DNA of 64,000 nt from NCBI RefSeq assembly GCF_014199935.1, contig NZ_JACHOP010000001.1, positions 248,001-312,000 of the forward strand, given 5' to 3'. A model generated the notes under the pieces. That model was not told the DNA's origin and made no database searches. It saw nothing but the letters and a program-made list of their open reading frames with translations. The DNA comes from Methylorubrum rhodinum (GTDB lineage: Bacteria > Pseudomonadota > Alphaproteobacteria > Rhizobiales > Beijerinckiaceae). Shown here one piece after another: positions 27,846-36,442 of the stretch. Position 1 is the first letter of the stretch; every line of letters starts with the position of its first letter. Both the position numbers and the translations under genes were made by a program.

Positions 27846-28112
27846 CTACGCCATCCCGAGCGCTTGCAGGTACAGCTCGAGGATCGCCTCCTCCTCCTGG
27901 CGCTCGTCGTGGTCGCGCTTGCGCAGGGAGATGATCTTGCGCAGCACCTTCACGTCGAAGCCGTTGGCCTTGGCCTCGGCGTAGACGTCCTTGATGTCGC
28001 CCGCGATGCCGGCCTTCTCCTCCTCGAGCCGCTCGATGCGCTCGATGATGCTCTTGAGCTGGTCGGCGGCGACCGAGGACGGGTCGACGGCGGGGGCAGG
28101 CGATGCGGCCAT
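27846..28112 (-). CDS. DUF2312 domain protein (GapR-like)
   Basis: 88 residues, mostly one long charged helix: [20 protein letters not shown] and [20 protein letters not shown] then [20 protein letters not shown]. This is the DUF2312 family, whose Caulobacter member GapR binds overtwisted AT-rich DNA and aids replication and gyrase function. That role is inferred from the family. ATG 28112 has AAGGAG eight bases upstream. The neighbours DUF1244 and N-formylglutamate amidohydrolase lie on the same strand. Confidence 0.9.
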   Translation of the reverse strand: MAASPAPAVDPSSVAADQLKSIIERIERLEEEKAGIAGDIKDVYAEAKANGFDVKVLRKIISLRKRDHDERQEEEAILELYLQALGMA

Positions 28113-28231
28113 GGCGGCGCTCCTTCGTGCGGGAGGCGGGCCGACCCCCACGGGCCGGCGCGCCGGATCGTCCCGAGGTAGCCCATCAACCTTACCCAGC
28201 CGTTGATGCGCCGCTGCGCTCAGTGCCGCAC

Positions 28232-28540
28232 TCAGTGACCCTTGGCCTGGCTCGCGTCGAAGCGGGCCTGCTGGTCCGGGCTCGCCTCGGTCTGGTGCTG
28301 CCGCTTCCACTCGTCGTAGGGCATGCCGTAGACGTGCTCGCGGCTCTGGTCCTTGGTGAGCCCGAGGCCGCGCGCGTCGGCGGCGTCCTTGAGCCAGTTC
28401 GACAGGCAGTTCCGGCAGAAGCCGGCCAAGTTCATCATGTCGATGTTCTGCACGTCGGTGCGGTCGCGCAGATGCGCGACGAGGCGGCGGAACACGGCCG
28501 CCTCCAACTCGGTCTGCGTGGTGGGGTCGATCTCGCTCAT
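28232..28540 (-). CDS. DUF1244 domain protein
   Basis: 102 residues, small soluble helical protein of the DUF1244 family. The conserved core is present: [20 protein letters not shown] with its CxxC pair, and YGMPYDEWK. The CxxC could bind metal or form a disulfide; function is not established. It starts 60 bp after the N-formylglutamate amidohydrolase gene and lies 119 bp before DUF2312. Confidence 0.9.
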   Translation of the reverse strand: MSEIDPTTQTELEAAVFRRLVAHLRDRTDVQNIDMMNLAGFCRNCLSNWLKDAADARGLGLTKDQSREHVYGMPYDEWKRQHQTEASPDQQARFDASQAKGH

Positions 28541-28600
28541 CGTGACGAATCCTGGCGGTGACGGAGGTCGTCCCTCAGGTCGTCCCGCGGCACCGGGCCG

Positions 28601-29374
28601 TCAAGCCGCGTTGCGCAGCATCGGCCGCAGGAGGCCCGCGAAGCGATGCGCCCACTCCTCTTGCCCCTCCGGCCCGCCGATCAGATCCTGCCGGATCTCG
28701 ATCAGCGCGTTGGGCAGGCCGCGGGCGGTGGCGTGGCGGTCGATCGTGTCGCCGGGGAGCCCCCCGCCGTAGGGCTGGTTGTCGCCGACGCACAGGCCGG
28801 CCGGATCGGCCTTCAGCGCCGCGATGATCGGGTGGGCCATCCGCGCGTCGTGATCGTAGAGCACGCCGACCTGCCAGGGCCGCGCGACCGTGCGCCAGAA
28901 CGGGGTGAAGCTGTGCAGGGTCAGGATCATCGGCGGCGCGCCGGCCTGCTCGCACCGCGCCACCGCCGCGTCGACCGCCCGGTCGAACGGCGCGTAGAAG
29001 CGCCGGATGCGCTCGGCGATGCCCGCGGCATCGATGCGGGCGTTGCCCGGCACGATGGCGCCGTCCGAGAGGCGCATCACCAGCGTCGGGTCGCGCTTCC
29101 CCCGATTCGGATCGATGATCAGGCGGGAGAAATGCGTCAGCACCGCCGGCACGCCGAGCAAGCCGGCGAGCCGGCGCGTCACCGCCGCCGCGCCGATGTC
29201 GTAGGCGATGTGGCGCGAGAACTCCCGCTCCGGCACGCCGAGACGGGCGAGATCGTCCGGCACGTGGTTCGAGGCGTGCTCGCACAGGAGGAGCAGACCG
29301 CGGGCGGGATCGCCCTCGATGGTCTCGGCGGGCTCTTCCGGGTGAAGAATGGTCGCGGGATCGGGGCTGAGCAT
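28601..29374 (-). CDS. N-formylglutamate amidohydrolase family protein
   Basis: 257 residues from ATG 29374. FGase-family (PF05013) signature: LLLCEHASNHVPDDLARLGV at the N-terminus, then HIAYDIGAAAVTRRLA, SRLIIDPNR, LHSFTPF and the C-terminal IEIRQDLIG. The family hydrolyses N-formyl-L-glutamate in histidine degradation. With no hut genes nearby and conserved DUF1244/DUF2312 neighbours, the actual substrate may differ. The frame extends upstream to 29770, but that part overlaps the gck region and has no family similarity. Confidence 0.88.
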   Translation of the reverse strand: MLSPDPATILHPEEPAETIEGDPARGLLLLCEHASNHVPDDLARLGVPEREFSRHIAYDIGAAAVTRRLAGLLGVPAVLTHFSRLIIDPNRGKRDPTLVMRLSDGAIVPGNARIDAAGIAERIRRFYAPFDRAVDAAVARCEQAGAPPMILTLHSFTPFWRTVARPWQVGVLYDHDARMAHPIIAALKADPAGLCVGDNQPYGGGLPGDTIDRHATARGLPNALIEIRQDLIGGPEGQEEWAHRFAGLLRPMLRNAA

Positions 29375-29594
29375 GGCGCTTATCTGGGCCGGCCCGTGTG
29401 CTTCGACAGAGCCGGTGGGCCGGCAGGACGCCCGATGCGGGATCGATGCCGGAATTGCGCGCCGTTCTCGGAAGCACCACCAAAAAGAATGCTGTGCCCT
29501 TCGAAAGTTTTGTGAAACGGCGAAGGCTTGCCGCGCCGCCGGGGCTCGGGCAAGCACAGGACAAACCAGACAAGACGCTGCCGCGAGGACGCCC

Positions 29595-30908
29595 ATGACC
29601 GCCCCTGCCCCGACCGATCCGGCCATCCGGGAGCGGCGCGCCCTGCTGTCCGCCATCCTCGACGAGGCCATCGCTGCCGCGCACCCGCGCAAGTGCCTCG
29701 TCGGCCACCTGCCGGCGCCGACGCCGGGCCGCCTGATCATCCTGGGCGCGGGCAAGGCCGGCGGCTCCATGGCCGCGGTGGCGAGCCGCTTCTACCGCCA
29801 GGAGCACGGCGTGCCGGAGGACCGCATCGTCGGCTTCGCGGTCGCCCGCCACGGCTACGGCGAGGACGCGCCGGGCATCCGCATGGTCGAGGCCGGCCAC
29901 CCGGTGCCGGACGCCGCCGGCATCGAGGCGACCAAGGAGACGCTGGCGCTCGCTGCAAGCGCCGGCCCGGACGACGAGGTGCTGGTGCTGCTGTCCGGCG
30001 GTGGCTCGGCCAACTGGATCGCCCCCGCGGGCGACCTGACGCTCGCCGAGAAGCAGGCGATCACCAAGGCGCTGCTGCGCTCGGGCGCGCCGATCAACGA
30101 GATCAACGCGGTGCGCAAGCACCTGTCCCGGATCAAGGGCGGCCGCCTCGCCGTGGCGGCGCGAAATGCCAAGAAGATTCTGACGCTGGCGATCTCCGAC
30201 GTGCCGCACGACGACCCCTCGGTCATCGCCTCCGGCCCGACCGTGCCCGATCCCTCGACGCTGGCGGACGCCCGCGCGATCTGCAAGCGCCGCGGCATCA
30301 CGCTCCCCGACTCCGCCGTCAAGCTGCTGAACGATCCAGCCAACGAGACCCCGAAGGCGGGCGATCCGGCGTTCGCGCGGGCCGAGTACCGCATCATCGC
30401 CCGCCCGATCGACGCGCTGGAGGCGGCGGCCGAGGCGGCCAGGCGCGCCGGCTACGAGCCGGTGATGCTGGGCTCCGATCTCGAAGGCGAGGCCCGCGAG
30501 GTCGCCGCCGAGCACGCGCGTCTCGCTCTCGACGCCAAGGCCGAGGGGCGCCGCGTCGCCCTGATCTCCGGCGGCGAACTCACCGTGACGATCCGCGGCG
30601 AGGGCGACGGCGGGCCGAACCAAGAATATGCGCTGGCGCTCGCCGTCGCCCTCGACGGCGCCGCGGACATCGCCGGCATCGCCGCCGACACCGACGGCAC
30701 CGATGGCGGCCGGGGTGCCGCCACCGATCCGGCCGGCGGCCTCGTCGATCCCTCGACCCTGGAGCGCGCCCGCGCCGCCGGGCTCGATCCGCAAGGCATG
30801 CTGACGGACAACGATTCGACGCGATTCTTCGCCACCATCGGCGATCTCGTCCAGCCCGGTCCGACCCGCACGAATGTCAACGATTGCCGCGTCATCCTCG
30901 TCGGTTGA
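29595..30908 (+). CDS. gckA: Glycerate 2-kinase (MOFRL family)
   Basis: ATP-dependent glycerate 2-kinase making 2-phosphoglycerate, the serine-cycle step after hydroxypyruvate reductase in methylotrophs. 437 residues from ATG 29595 (GAGGA upstream). N-terminal DUF4147 domain with IILGAGKAGGSMAA, the loop LVLLSGGGSANWIAP, KHLSRIKGGRLA and SDVPHDDPSVIASGPTVPDP. C-terminal MOFRL domain with LISGGELTVTIRGEGDGGPN, DTDGTDGGRGAATDP and TNVNDCRVILV. Older annotation calls this family hydroxypyruvate reductase (TtuD), a misnomer. It is not clustered with other serine-cycle genes here. The gckA symbol rests on the organism inference. Confidence 0.87.
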   Translation: MTAPAPTDPAIRERRALLSAILDEAIAAAHPRKCLVGHLPAPTPGRLIILGAGKAGGSMAAVASRFYRQEHGVPEDRIVGFAVARHGYGEDAPGIRMVEAGHPVPDAAGIEATKETLALAASAGPDDEVLVLLSGGGSANWIAPAGDLTLAEKQAITKALLRSGAPINEINAVRKHLSRIKGGRLAVAARNAKKILTLAISDVPHDDPSVIASGPTVPDPSTLADARAICKRRGITLPDSAVKLLNDPANETPKAGDPAFARAEYRIIARPIDALEAAAEAARRAGYEPVMLGSDLEGEAREVAAEHARLALDAKAEGRRVALISGGELTVTIRGEGDGGPNQEYALALAVALDGAADIAGIAADTDGTDGGRGAATDPAGGLVDPSTLERARAAGLDPQGMLTDNDSTRFFATIGDLVQPGPTRTNVNDCRVILVG

Positions 30909-30918
30909 ATCCGGGTTC

Positions 30919-31018
30919 CCAAAGGGATCATCCCTTTGGCGGGGCGCCGGGGCGGAGCCCCGGCTTCCCTCCAAGGCCAGGGCTCTGCCCTGGACCCGCG
31001 AAAGGACTCGTCCTTTCG
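30919..31018. repeat. Cluster of four perfect hairpins, family 5 repeat
   Basis: Four successive short palindromes lie in 100 bp. They are 30919-30939 (10-bp arms, 1-base centre), 30946-30964 (GCCGGGGC/GCCCCGGC, GGA loop), 30977-30993 (CCAGGGC/GCCCTGG, TCT loop) and 30999-31018 (CGAAAGGAC/GTCCTTTCG). The element starts just after the gck stop and ends just before the DUF1036 signal peptide. Confidence 0.85.
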
Positions 31019-31023
31019 AAACC

Positions 31024-31440
31024 TTGATTGGGCTAGGCGCCTGCTTGCTCGCGTTGCTGCCGCTTCCGGCGCGCGCGGACCTGCGGCTCTGCAATCAGAC
31101 CGGCAGCAAGGTCGGGGTGACGCTCGGCTACCGCGATGCGCAGGGCTGGGTCACCGAAGGCTGGTGGGACCTGAAGCCCCGCGCCTGCGAGACCCTGCAG
31201 AAGGGCGTGCTCGCGGCGCAGTTCTACTACGTCTACGCCGTCGATTACACGCGCGGCGGCGAGTGGGGCGGCCGGGCGATGATGTGCACCCGCGACACCG
31301 CCTTCACGATCCGCGGCGTCGAGGATTGCCTCGCCCGCGGCTTCGACCGCAACGGCTTCATCGAGGTCGATACCGGCCAGCAGAAGAACTGGACGATCCA
31401 GCTCTCCGACCCGGGCCAGCCGGTCACCGGCGGGCCTTAA
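31024..31440 (+). CDS. DUF1036 family exported protein
   Basis: The mature part is a clear DUF1036 protein: DLRLCNQTGSKVGVTLGYRD at the start, QGWVTEGWWDLKPRACETL, FYYVYAVDYTRGGEWGG and a C-terminal QKNWTIQLSD. The hydrophobic core GLGACLLALLPLPARA is a signal peptide. The start is uncertain. TTG 31024 gives a signal with no basic residue. The frame stays open through the upstream hairpin repeat to an ATG at 30874 inside gck, and the repeat would supply the arginines (RERTRP). So the repeat either lies just upstream or encodes the N-terminal region. Function is unknown. Confidence 0.75.
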   Translation: MIGLGACLLALLPLPARADLRLCNQTGSKVGVTLGYRDAQGWVTEGWWDLKPRACETLQKGVLAAQFYYVYAVDYTRGGEWGGRAMMCTRDTAFTIRGVEDCLARGFDRNGFIEVDTGQQKNWTIQLSDPGQPVTGGP

Positions 31441-31476
31441 GGCGGCAGCGCCGCCTCACGCGGGAAAGCGAGCCGA

Positions 31477-32034
31477 CTACCGCATGCCCGCGACGCGCCG
31501 GTCGCGCTTGCGCTCGGCCGCCGGCTGGTAGGCCACCTGGGCGTGCTGGGTGCAGTAGGGCAGTCCGGTGATGGCGCGGGCGCCGCAGAAGCGGAAGTCC
31601 GGCGTGGTCGGGTCGCCCATCGGCCAGCGGCACATCGAGTCCCGCAGGTCCATGATGGTGACGCGCTCGGACACCGCCAGCGCGACCGGCTGGGCCGACG
31701 GCGCGGGCGCGGCGGCGGCGGGCCGCGGCTCCAGCGGGAAATCCGGTGCAGGGCGGTGGGCGACGATGGCGGGCGGCTCCGGCAGCGTCGGCTCCTCGAC
31801 GATGACGGCGGTCTCGATCTCCACCTCGTCGGCCTTGCGCTGTCCGTTGACGGCGGCCGGACCGATCGGCTTCACGCGGCCGGCGAGACCGAGGCGGTGG
31901 ACCTTGCCGATCACGGCGTTGCGGGAGACGCCGCCGATCTGGAGAGCGATCTGGCTCGCGCTGAGCCCGTCGTCCCACAGGCGACGAAGCAACTCCACGC
32001 GCTCATCCGTCCAGCTCGGGACCGCTTCCGTCAT
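31477..32034 (-). CDS. gcrA: GcrA cell cycle regulator
   Basis: GcrA works with sigma-70 at promoters carrying methylated GANTC sites to drive cell-cycle genes in alphaproteobacteria. 185 residues. The N-terminal helix-turn-helix is diagnostic (SWTDERVELLRRLWDDGLSA then SQIALQIGGVSRNAVIGKVH). An Ala/Pro-rich linker follows. The C-terminal sigma-interaction domain has CRWPMGDP, FRFCGA and PYCTQHAQVAYQP. ATG 32034 is preceded by GGAGGGG. It is divergent from eipB. Confidence 0.96.
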   Translation of the reverse strand: MTEAVPSWTDERVELLRRLWDDGLSASQIALQIGGVSRNAVIGKVHRLGLAGRVKPIGPAAVNGQRKADEVEIETAVIVEEPTLPEPPAIVAHRPAPDFPLEPRPAAAAPAPSAQPVALAVSERVTIMDLRDSMCRWPMGDPTTPDFRFCGARAITGLPYCTQHAQVAYQPAAERKRDRRVAGMR

Positions 32035-32466
32035 TGCCCCCTCCACCCGTCGCGGCCCTTCGCGGCCGAACAACCCAAGACCGCTCCGCGCGCCGGCCCA
32101 CGACACGGGCCGCCTCGTCGGGGCCGCCGGGCGGCCCCGCACAGGTCGGTTAACAAAACGCCGAACAACCGTTCGGCGATGTCGGGGAGACTACAGGACA
32201 GCTCGACCACGGAGCAAGGGTCGCGGCGGTGCCCGCGCCGGTTTCCACCGTGAATCGGCGGCGGGCGGCGCGGCGCCGCCGCCGCCCGCCGCCTGCGCCC
32301 GTCAATGTTTACAAGCCACTGCCGGATATCGACAATTTTACGAAACGGCCGCCGCCGAACCTGGCGTCGCGAAAGGACTTCGACCCGTGCATTTGCATGC
32401 ACCGGCGCATCGACTATCTGTCGGGCACCCGGTCACGCGACCGGCCAGAAAACTTCCGGAGTTCGC
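32035..32466. other. 432-bp gap between divergent gcrA and eipB
   Basis: No gene seen. It contains a perfect 8-bp-arm palindrome (CGCCGAAC/GTTCGGCG, 32159-32178) just after GTTAACAAAA, and an AT-richer stretch at 32300-32350 that is the likeliest eipB promoter region. I cannot assign a regulator. Confidence 0.5.
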
Positions 32467-33342
32467 ATGCGCCTGCGCCTCGCACCGGCCCTCCTGATCC
32501 TTGCCGCGACCGGCGCCTCGGCGGCTGGTCCCGCCGCGCCGGTTCCGGACGAGGCGGCGCCCCGGCTCGCCAACCATCGCGCGGTCTATGACCTGTCGCT
32601 CGCCAAGTCCGAGGGGACGCGGGCGGTGGAGGGCGTGCGCGGGCGCATCGTCATCGACTTCTCGGGCGATGCCTGCCGCGGCTTCACCATGCAGACCCGT
32701 CAGGTGACGATGCTCGACTCCTCCGAGTCCGGCAACCGCACCTCGGACCTGCGCAACTCCACCTTCGAGAGCGGCGACGGCGGCAGCTTCCGCTTCCGCA
32801 CGGCCACCTTCCTCAACAACGTCCCCTCGCCGGCCGTCGACGGCACCGCGGAGGCCGCCGCCGAGGCGCTCAAGGTGAAGTTGAAGGAGCCCAAGCGGGC
32901 CGAGTACCAGACGGCGGGCGAGGTGATGTTCCCGGTCCGCCACATGATCCGCCTGCTGAAGGCCGCCAAGGCCGGAGAGACGACCGTTTCCGCCAAGGTG
33001 TTCGACGGCTCCGACGACGGCCGCAAGGTCTACGACACGCTCGCCGTGATCGGCCGGGCGAGCGCGGCGCCCGCCGCCGACACCGAGCGCGACAAGCCGC
33101 TCCGCGAGGGCGACCTCGCCGCCATGCGCCGCTGGCCGGTGACGCTGAGCTACTTCACCGCGGGCGAGGGCGAGCGCACGCCGATCTACACCCTGACCTT
33201 CGACCTTTACGAGAACGGCGTCAGCGGCCGCCTCAACCTCGATTACGGCGACTTCGCCATCGCGGGGAACCTGACCCAACTCGACCTGCCCGAGGACAAG
33301 GGCAAGGACAAGGGTGCGGGCGCCACCGATTGCCGGCGCTGA
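32467..33342 (+). CDS. eipB: Cell envelope integrity protein EipB (DUF1849)
   Basis: Periplasmic beta-spiral protein that maintains envelope integrity in Brucella and relatives. 291 residues. Signal peptide RLRLAPALLILAATGASA-AG, then the DUF1849 core with ANHRAVYDLSLAKSEG, GRIVIDFSGDACRGFTMQTR and YTLTFDLYENGVSGRLNLDY. The two cysteines (in GDACRG and in the final TDCRR) match the disulfide known for the Brucella protein. The Brucella TPR partner EipA is not in view. Confidence 0.92.
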   Translation: MRLRLAPALLILAATGASAAGPAAPVPDEAAPRLANHRAVYDLSLAKSEGTRAVEGVRGRIVIDFSGDACRGFTMQTRQVTMLDSSESGNRTSDLRNSTFESGDGGSFRFRTATFLNNVPSPAVDGTAEAAAEALKVKLKEPKRAEYQTAGEVMFPVRHMIRLLKAAKAGETTVSAKVFDGSDDGRKVYDTLAVIGRASAAPAADTERDKPLREGDLAAMRRWPVTLSYFTAGEGERTPIYTLTFDLYENGVSGRLNLDYGDFAIAGNLTQLDLPEDKGKDKGAGATDCRR

Positions 33343-33352
33343 GGGCGCTTCC

Positions 33353-34264
33353 TCAGGTCAGCACGTAGCCGGCGCCGTCCCGCGCGATCCGGCCCCGCAC
33401 GGCCATGTGCATGCCGGCGACCCGAAGGCTCTCGCTCGCCGCGCGGTCGATCAGGCGACGGCGCGTCGCGATCGCCTGCGCCGGATCGGCATCCCAGATC
33501 ACGGTCCAGTCCGGATGCGGCATCTGCAGCAGCCGCGAGTGGATCACGTCACCCCAGATCAGCAGCCGCTCCGCTCCGTCGGCGACGAGGACGCCCATGT
33601 GGCCGGGCGTGTGGCCGGGCAGCGGCAGGGCGTGGACGCCGCCCGTCAGCTCCACCTCGCCCGCGATGCGCCGGACCCGGCCGGCATAGGCGCCGAGCAC
33701 GGCCGAGGCGGTGTCGAACATCGGGCCGAGGGCGGCCGAGGCGTTCGCCCGCGCGCCCGTATCGGACCAGAAGGCGACCTCCCGCTCCTGCAGCACGAGT
33801 TCGGCGTTGGGAAAACGCGCCTGCCGCTCCGGCGTGAGGAGGCCGCCGATATGGTCGGCGTGCAGGTGGCTCAGCCAGACCGTCTCGACCTGATCCGGCC
33901 GCACGCCCTGGCCGGCGAGCGCGTCGCTGACCCGGTCGAAGCCCGGTCCGAACACGGTGCCGCAGCCGGCGTCGAGCAGCCAGTGCCGCTCGCCGCGGCG
34001 GATCAGGAAGGCGTTGACCGGCTCCGGCGAGGGGCCGCTCGGCGGCAGGCCGGCGCCCTCCAGCAGGCCTCGGCCGGCGGGACTCTCGGCACCCGGGATC
34101 ATGCTCGGCTCCAGCGGAAACAGCCCGTCCGTCAGCGGGACCACGGTGAACGCGCCCACCCGCCACGGTCCGCTGGCGGTCTCGGCGACGGCGGGCCGGT
34201 GCAGGGCGAGGGGCAGCAACGCGCCCGCACCGAGCAGGCTGCGGCGGGTGATCGGACGGGGCAT
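33353..34264 (-). CDS. Metallo-beta-lactamase-fold hydrolase, Tat-exported
   Basis: 303 residues. N-terminal twin-arginine signal ITRRSLLGAGALLPLALHRP. The MBL fold has the zinc motif SHLHADHIGG, a second ligand region LPLPGHTPGHMGV, an aspartate in LIWGDVIHS and a final histidine near MHMAVRG. Substrate unknown: quorum-lactone, thioester or other. Its 3' end lies 10 bp from eipB (convergent), and it is divergent from the histidine kinase gene. Confidence 0.88.
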   Translation of the reverse strand: MPRPITRRSLLGAGALLPLALHRPAVAETASGPWRVGAFTVVPLTDGLFPLEPSMIPGAESPAGRGLLEGAGLPPSGPSPEPVNAFLIRRGERHWLLDAGCGTVFGPGFDRVSDALAGQGVRPDQVETVWLSHLHADHIGGLLTPERQARFPNAELVLQEREVAFWSDTGARANASAALGPMFDTASAVLGAYAGRVRRIAGEVELTGGVHALPLPGHTPGHMGVLVADGAERLLIWGDVIHSRLLQMPHPDWTVIWDADPAQAIATRRRLIDRAASESLRVAGMHMAVRGRIARDGAGYVLT

Positions 34265-34449
34265 CGCGGACTCCGCATGGTTCGGGACCGCCATCCTCGC
34301 GGGCCGGCCCGCCGGGGCCAGGGAACCGTGCCCGCATCGACCGGGCATTCTTCCCGAGCGCGTCCGCGGCGGCTTGCGCAGCAGGGCCGTCCGGGTACCA
34401 AATCGTCGGAAACCGCATCCGCCGAGAGTGCCTCGACCATGAGCGTCCG

Positions 34450-35784
34450 TTGAATCTCGCCGCCCATCTCGGCCTGCGCCTGGCGCTGGTCGCCCTGCTC
34501 TGCCTCGCCGGCGCGGTCGCCTGGACGCTCGCGGAGGCGCGGTCCGGGCTGGCACACGAGGCGGCGGTCTCGGCCGAGCGGATCGCGGCGCAGTTCGGGC
34601 GCCAGCCGGGCCTCGGCAGCGCGGGCCCCGCGGCGCGGCTTGCCGGCGATTCGCCCTCCGCCGCCCCCGCGGTGCTGACGCTGCTGCCCGGCATCTGCGC
34701 GGAGATCCGCCTGGGTGCCGAGGCGCCCCGCCGCTATTGCGGCGACTGGGACGGCCTCGACGCCGCGCCCGCCGGGCTGCGCGCCGCGCTCGCCCCGCGC
34801 GCCGAGGCGGTGACGGCGGAGCGGGCCGTGCTCTATCGCGGGCGTGCCGTCGGCAGCGTCACCGCCTGGCCCGATCCGCAAGCCGCCGCGAGCCGCATCT
34901 GGCGACAGGTGCGGCTCGCGGGCGGCCTCGCCCTGGCGCTCGCCGCTGCGACGGCCCTCCTCGGATGGATCGCCACCGCCCGTCTCGTGGCGCCGGCCGG
35001 CCGGATCGTGCGCGGCCTGGAGCGGTTGGAGACGGGAGCGCCGGCCTCCCCGCTGCCGCGCTTCGCGGCGGCCGAGTTCGATCGCATCGCCTCGGCCTGC
35101 AACGGGCTGGCGGGCCGGCTCGCGGCGGCGGAGATCGAGCGCATCGACCTCCTCAGGCGCCTCGTCGCGGTGCAGGAGGAGGAGCGCCAGGTGCTCGCCC
35201 GCGACCTGCACGATGCCTTCGGCCAGTGCCTCGCAGCCGCGGGCGCCCGCGCGGCGTCGATCGAGGCGGCGGCGCCGCGCGACCGCGAGGACCTGCGGGA
35301 GGAGGCCCGCGGCATCGAGGCGGTGGTCGCGAGCATGCGCGAGAGCCTGCGCGGGGCGCTCGCCCGCCTCGAACTGCCGGACCTCGCCGGGGCCGGGCTG
35401 GTCGAGGCCCTGCGCGATCTCGTGGCGCAGTGGCGGGGGCATGTCCGGGCGGGGCCGAGCCTGCATCTCGACGCCGCCGGCGATCTGTCGGGACTACCGC
35501 CGGAAACCTCGGCGGGCCTCTACCGGATCGCGCAGGAGTTGCTCACCAATGCCCTGCGCCACGGCCGCCCGAGCCGGGTGTTCCTGCGGCTCGAAGCCGG
35601 CCCCGGTGCCGCGACGCTCACGGTGGACGACGACGGCGGCGGCGATCCCGCCCGCGCCCTCGCGGCCCCCGGCCGGGGCCTCACCGGCATCCGGGCCCGG
35701 CTCGCGGCGCTCGGCGGAAGCCTGTCGCTCACCGGCACGGGCAGCGGCCTGCGCGCCCGCGCCACCGTGCCGATGCCCGCGTGA
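34450..35784 (+). CDS. NarL-family sensor histidine kinase (HisKA_3), TTG start
   Basis: 444 residues. Membrane helix at ~8-28, a periplasmic sensor loop of about 120 residues with no named domain, a second helix at ~155-175, a HAMP-like linker, and a HisKA_3 phospho-acceptor in LARDLHDAFGQCLAAAG (His ~253). An HATPase domain follows with AQELLTNALRHG, TVDDDGGGDP and GRGLTGIRARLAALGG. No ATG fits; TTG 34450 starts right after the short ATGAGCGTCCGTTGA. The response regulator begins 8 bp downstream. The sensed signal is unknown. Confidence 0.88.
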   Translation: MNLAAHLGLRLALVALLCLAGAVAWTLAEARSGLAHEAAVSAERIAAQFGRQPGLGSAGPAARLAGDSPSAAPAVLTLLPGICAEIRLGAEAPRRYCGDWDGLDAAPAGLRAALAPRAEAVTAERAVLYRGRAVGSVTAWPDPQAAASRIWRQVRLAGGLALALAAATALLGWIATARLVAPAGRIVRGLERLETGAPASPLPRFAAAEFDRIASACNGLAGRLAAAEIERIDLLRRLVAVQEEERQVLARDLHDAFGQCLAAAGARAASIEAAAPRDREDLREEARGIEAVVASMRESLRGALARLELPDLAGAGLVEALRDLVAQWRGHVRAGPSLHLDAAGDLSGLPPETSAGLYRIAQELLTNALRHGRPSRVFLRLEAGPGAATLTVDDDGGGDPARALAAPGRGLTGIRARLAALGGSLSLTGTGSGLRARATVPMPA

Positions 35785-35792
35785 GGCGCGAC

Positions 35793-36437
35793 ATGACGAC
35801 CGTCCTGCTCGTCGACGACCATCCGGTGGTGCGCGAGGGCTACCGCCGCCTGCTGGAGCGGCAGCCGGGCCTCACCGTCGTGGCCGAGGCCGAGAACGCG
35901 GCCGAGGCCTACCGCCTCTACAAGGCGCACGCGCCGGATCTCGTCGTGCTCGACCTGTCGCTGCCGGGCCCGAGCGGGATCGAGGCGATCCGGCACATCC
36001 GCCAGTGGGACCCGGCCGCCCGCATCCTCGTGTTCAGCATGCGCACCGGCGCGGCGGTCGCGCGAAAAGCCTTCGCCGCCGGGGCCTGCGGCTATGTCAG
36101 CAAGGCGAGCCCGCCGCGCGAACTGCTCGACGCGGTGGCCGCGGTGCTGCGCGGCGTGCGGGCGATGAGCGCCGACATCGCCCAGGCGATCGCGCAGGAT
36201 GACGTCTTCTCCGGGCGCGCGGCCCTGGACGACCTCACGGCGCGCGAGGTCGAGATCCTGGGGCTGACGGCGGGCGGGATGACCGCCCAGGCAGTGGCGG
36301 ACGCGCTCTGTCTCAGCCCGAAGACCGTGCAGAACAACCTCTCGCTGATCCGGGCCAAGCTCGGCGCCCGCACCGACGCGCATCTCGTCTGGATCGCGAT
36401 GGGGGCCGGGCTCGTCTCGGCGCCGGACCGGGTCTGA
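35793..36437 (+). CDS. NarL/FixJ-family response regulator
   Basis: 214 residues: receiver with LVDDHPVVREGY, phospho-acceptor Asp54 (LVVLDLSLPG), conserved K in GYVSKAS, then a LuxR-type helix-turn-helix (LTAREVEILGLTAGGMTAQA then VADALCLSPKTVQNNLSLIR). Cognate partner of the kinase 8 bp upstream; together they form a two-component operon. Targets unknown. Confidence 0.92.
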   Translation: MTTVLLVDDHPVVREGYRRLLERQPGLTVVAEAENAAEAYRLYKAHAPDLVVLDLSLPGPSGIEAIRHIRQWDPAARILVFSMRTGAAVARKAFAAGACGYVSKASPPRELLDAVAAVLRGVRAMSADIAQAIAQDDVFSGRAALDDLTAREVEILGLTAGGMTAQAVADALCLSPKTVQNNLSLIRAKLGARTDAHLVWIAMGAGLVSAPDRV

Positions 36438-36442
36438 CGCCG

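Noticed and set aside
29595-30908. Hydroxypyruvate reductase (TtuD) label for the MOFRL gene
   Set aside because: The domain pair and motifs are those of glycerate 2-kinase; the TtuD reductase label is an old family misannotation and the serine-cycle context favours kinase.
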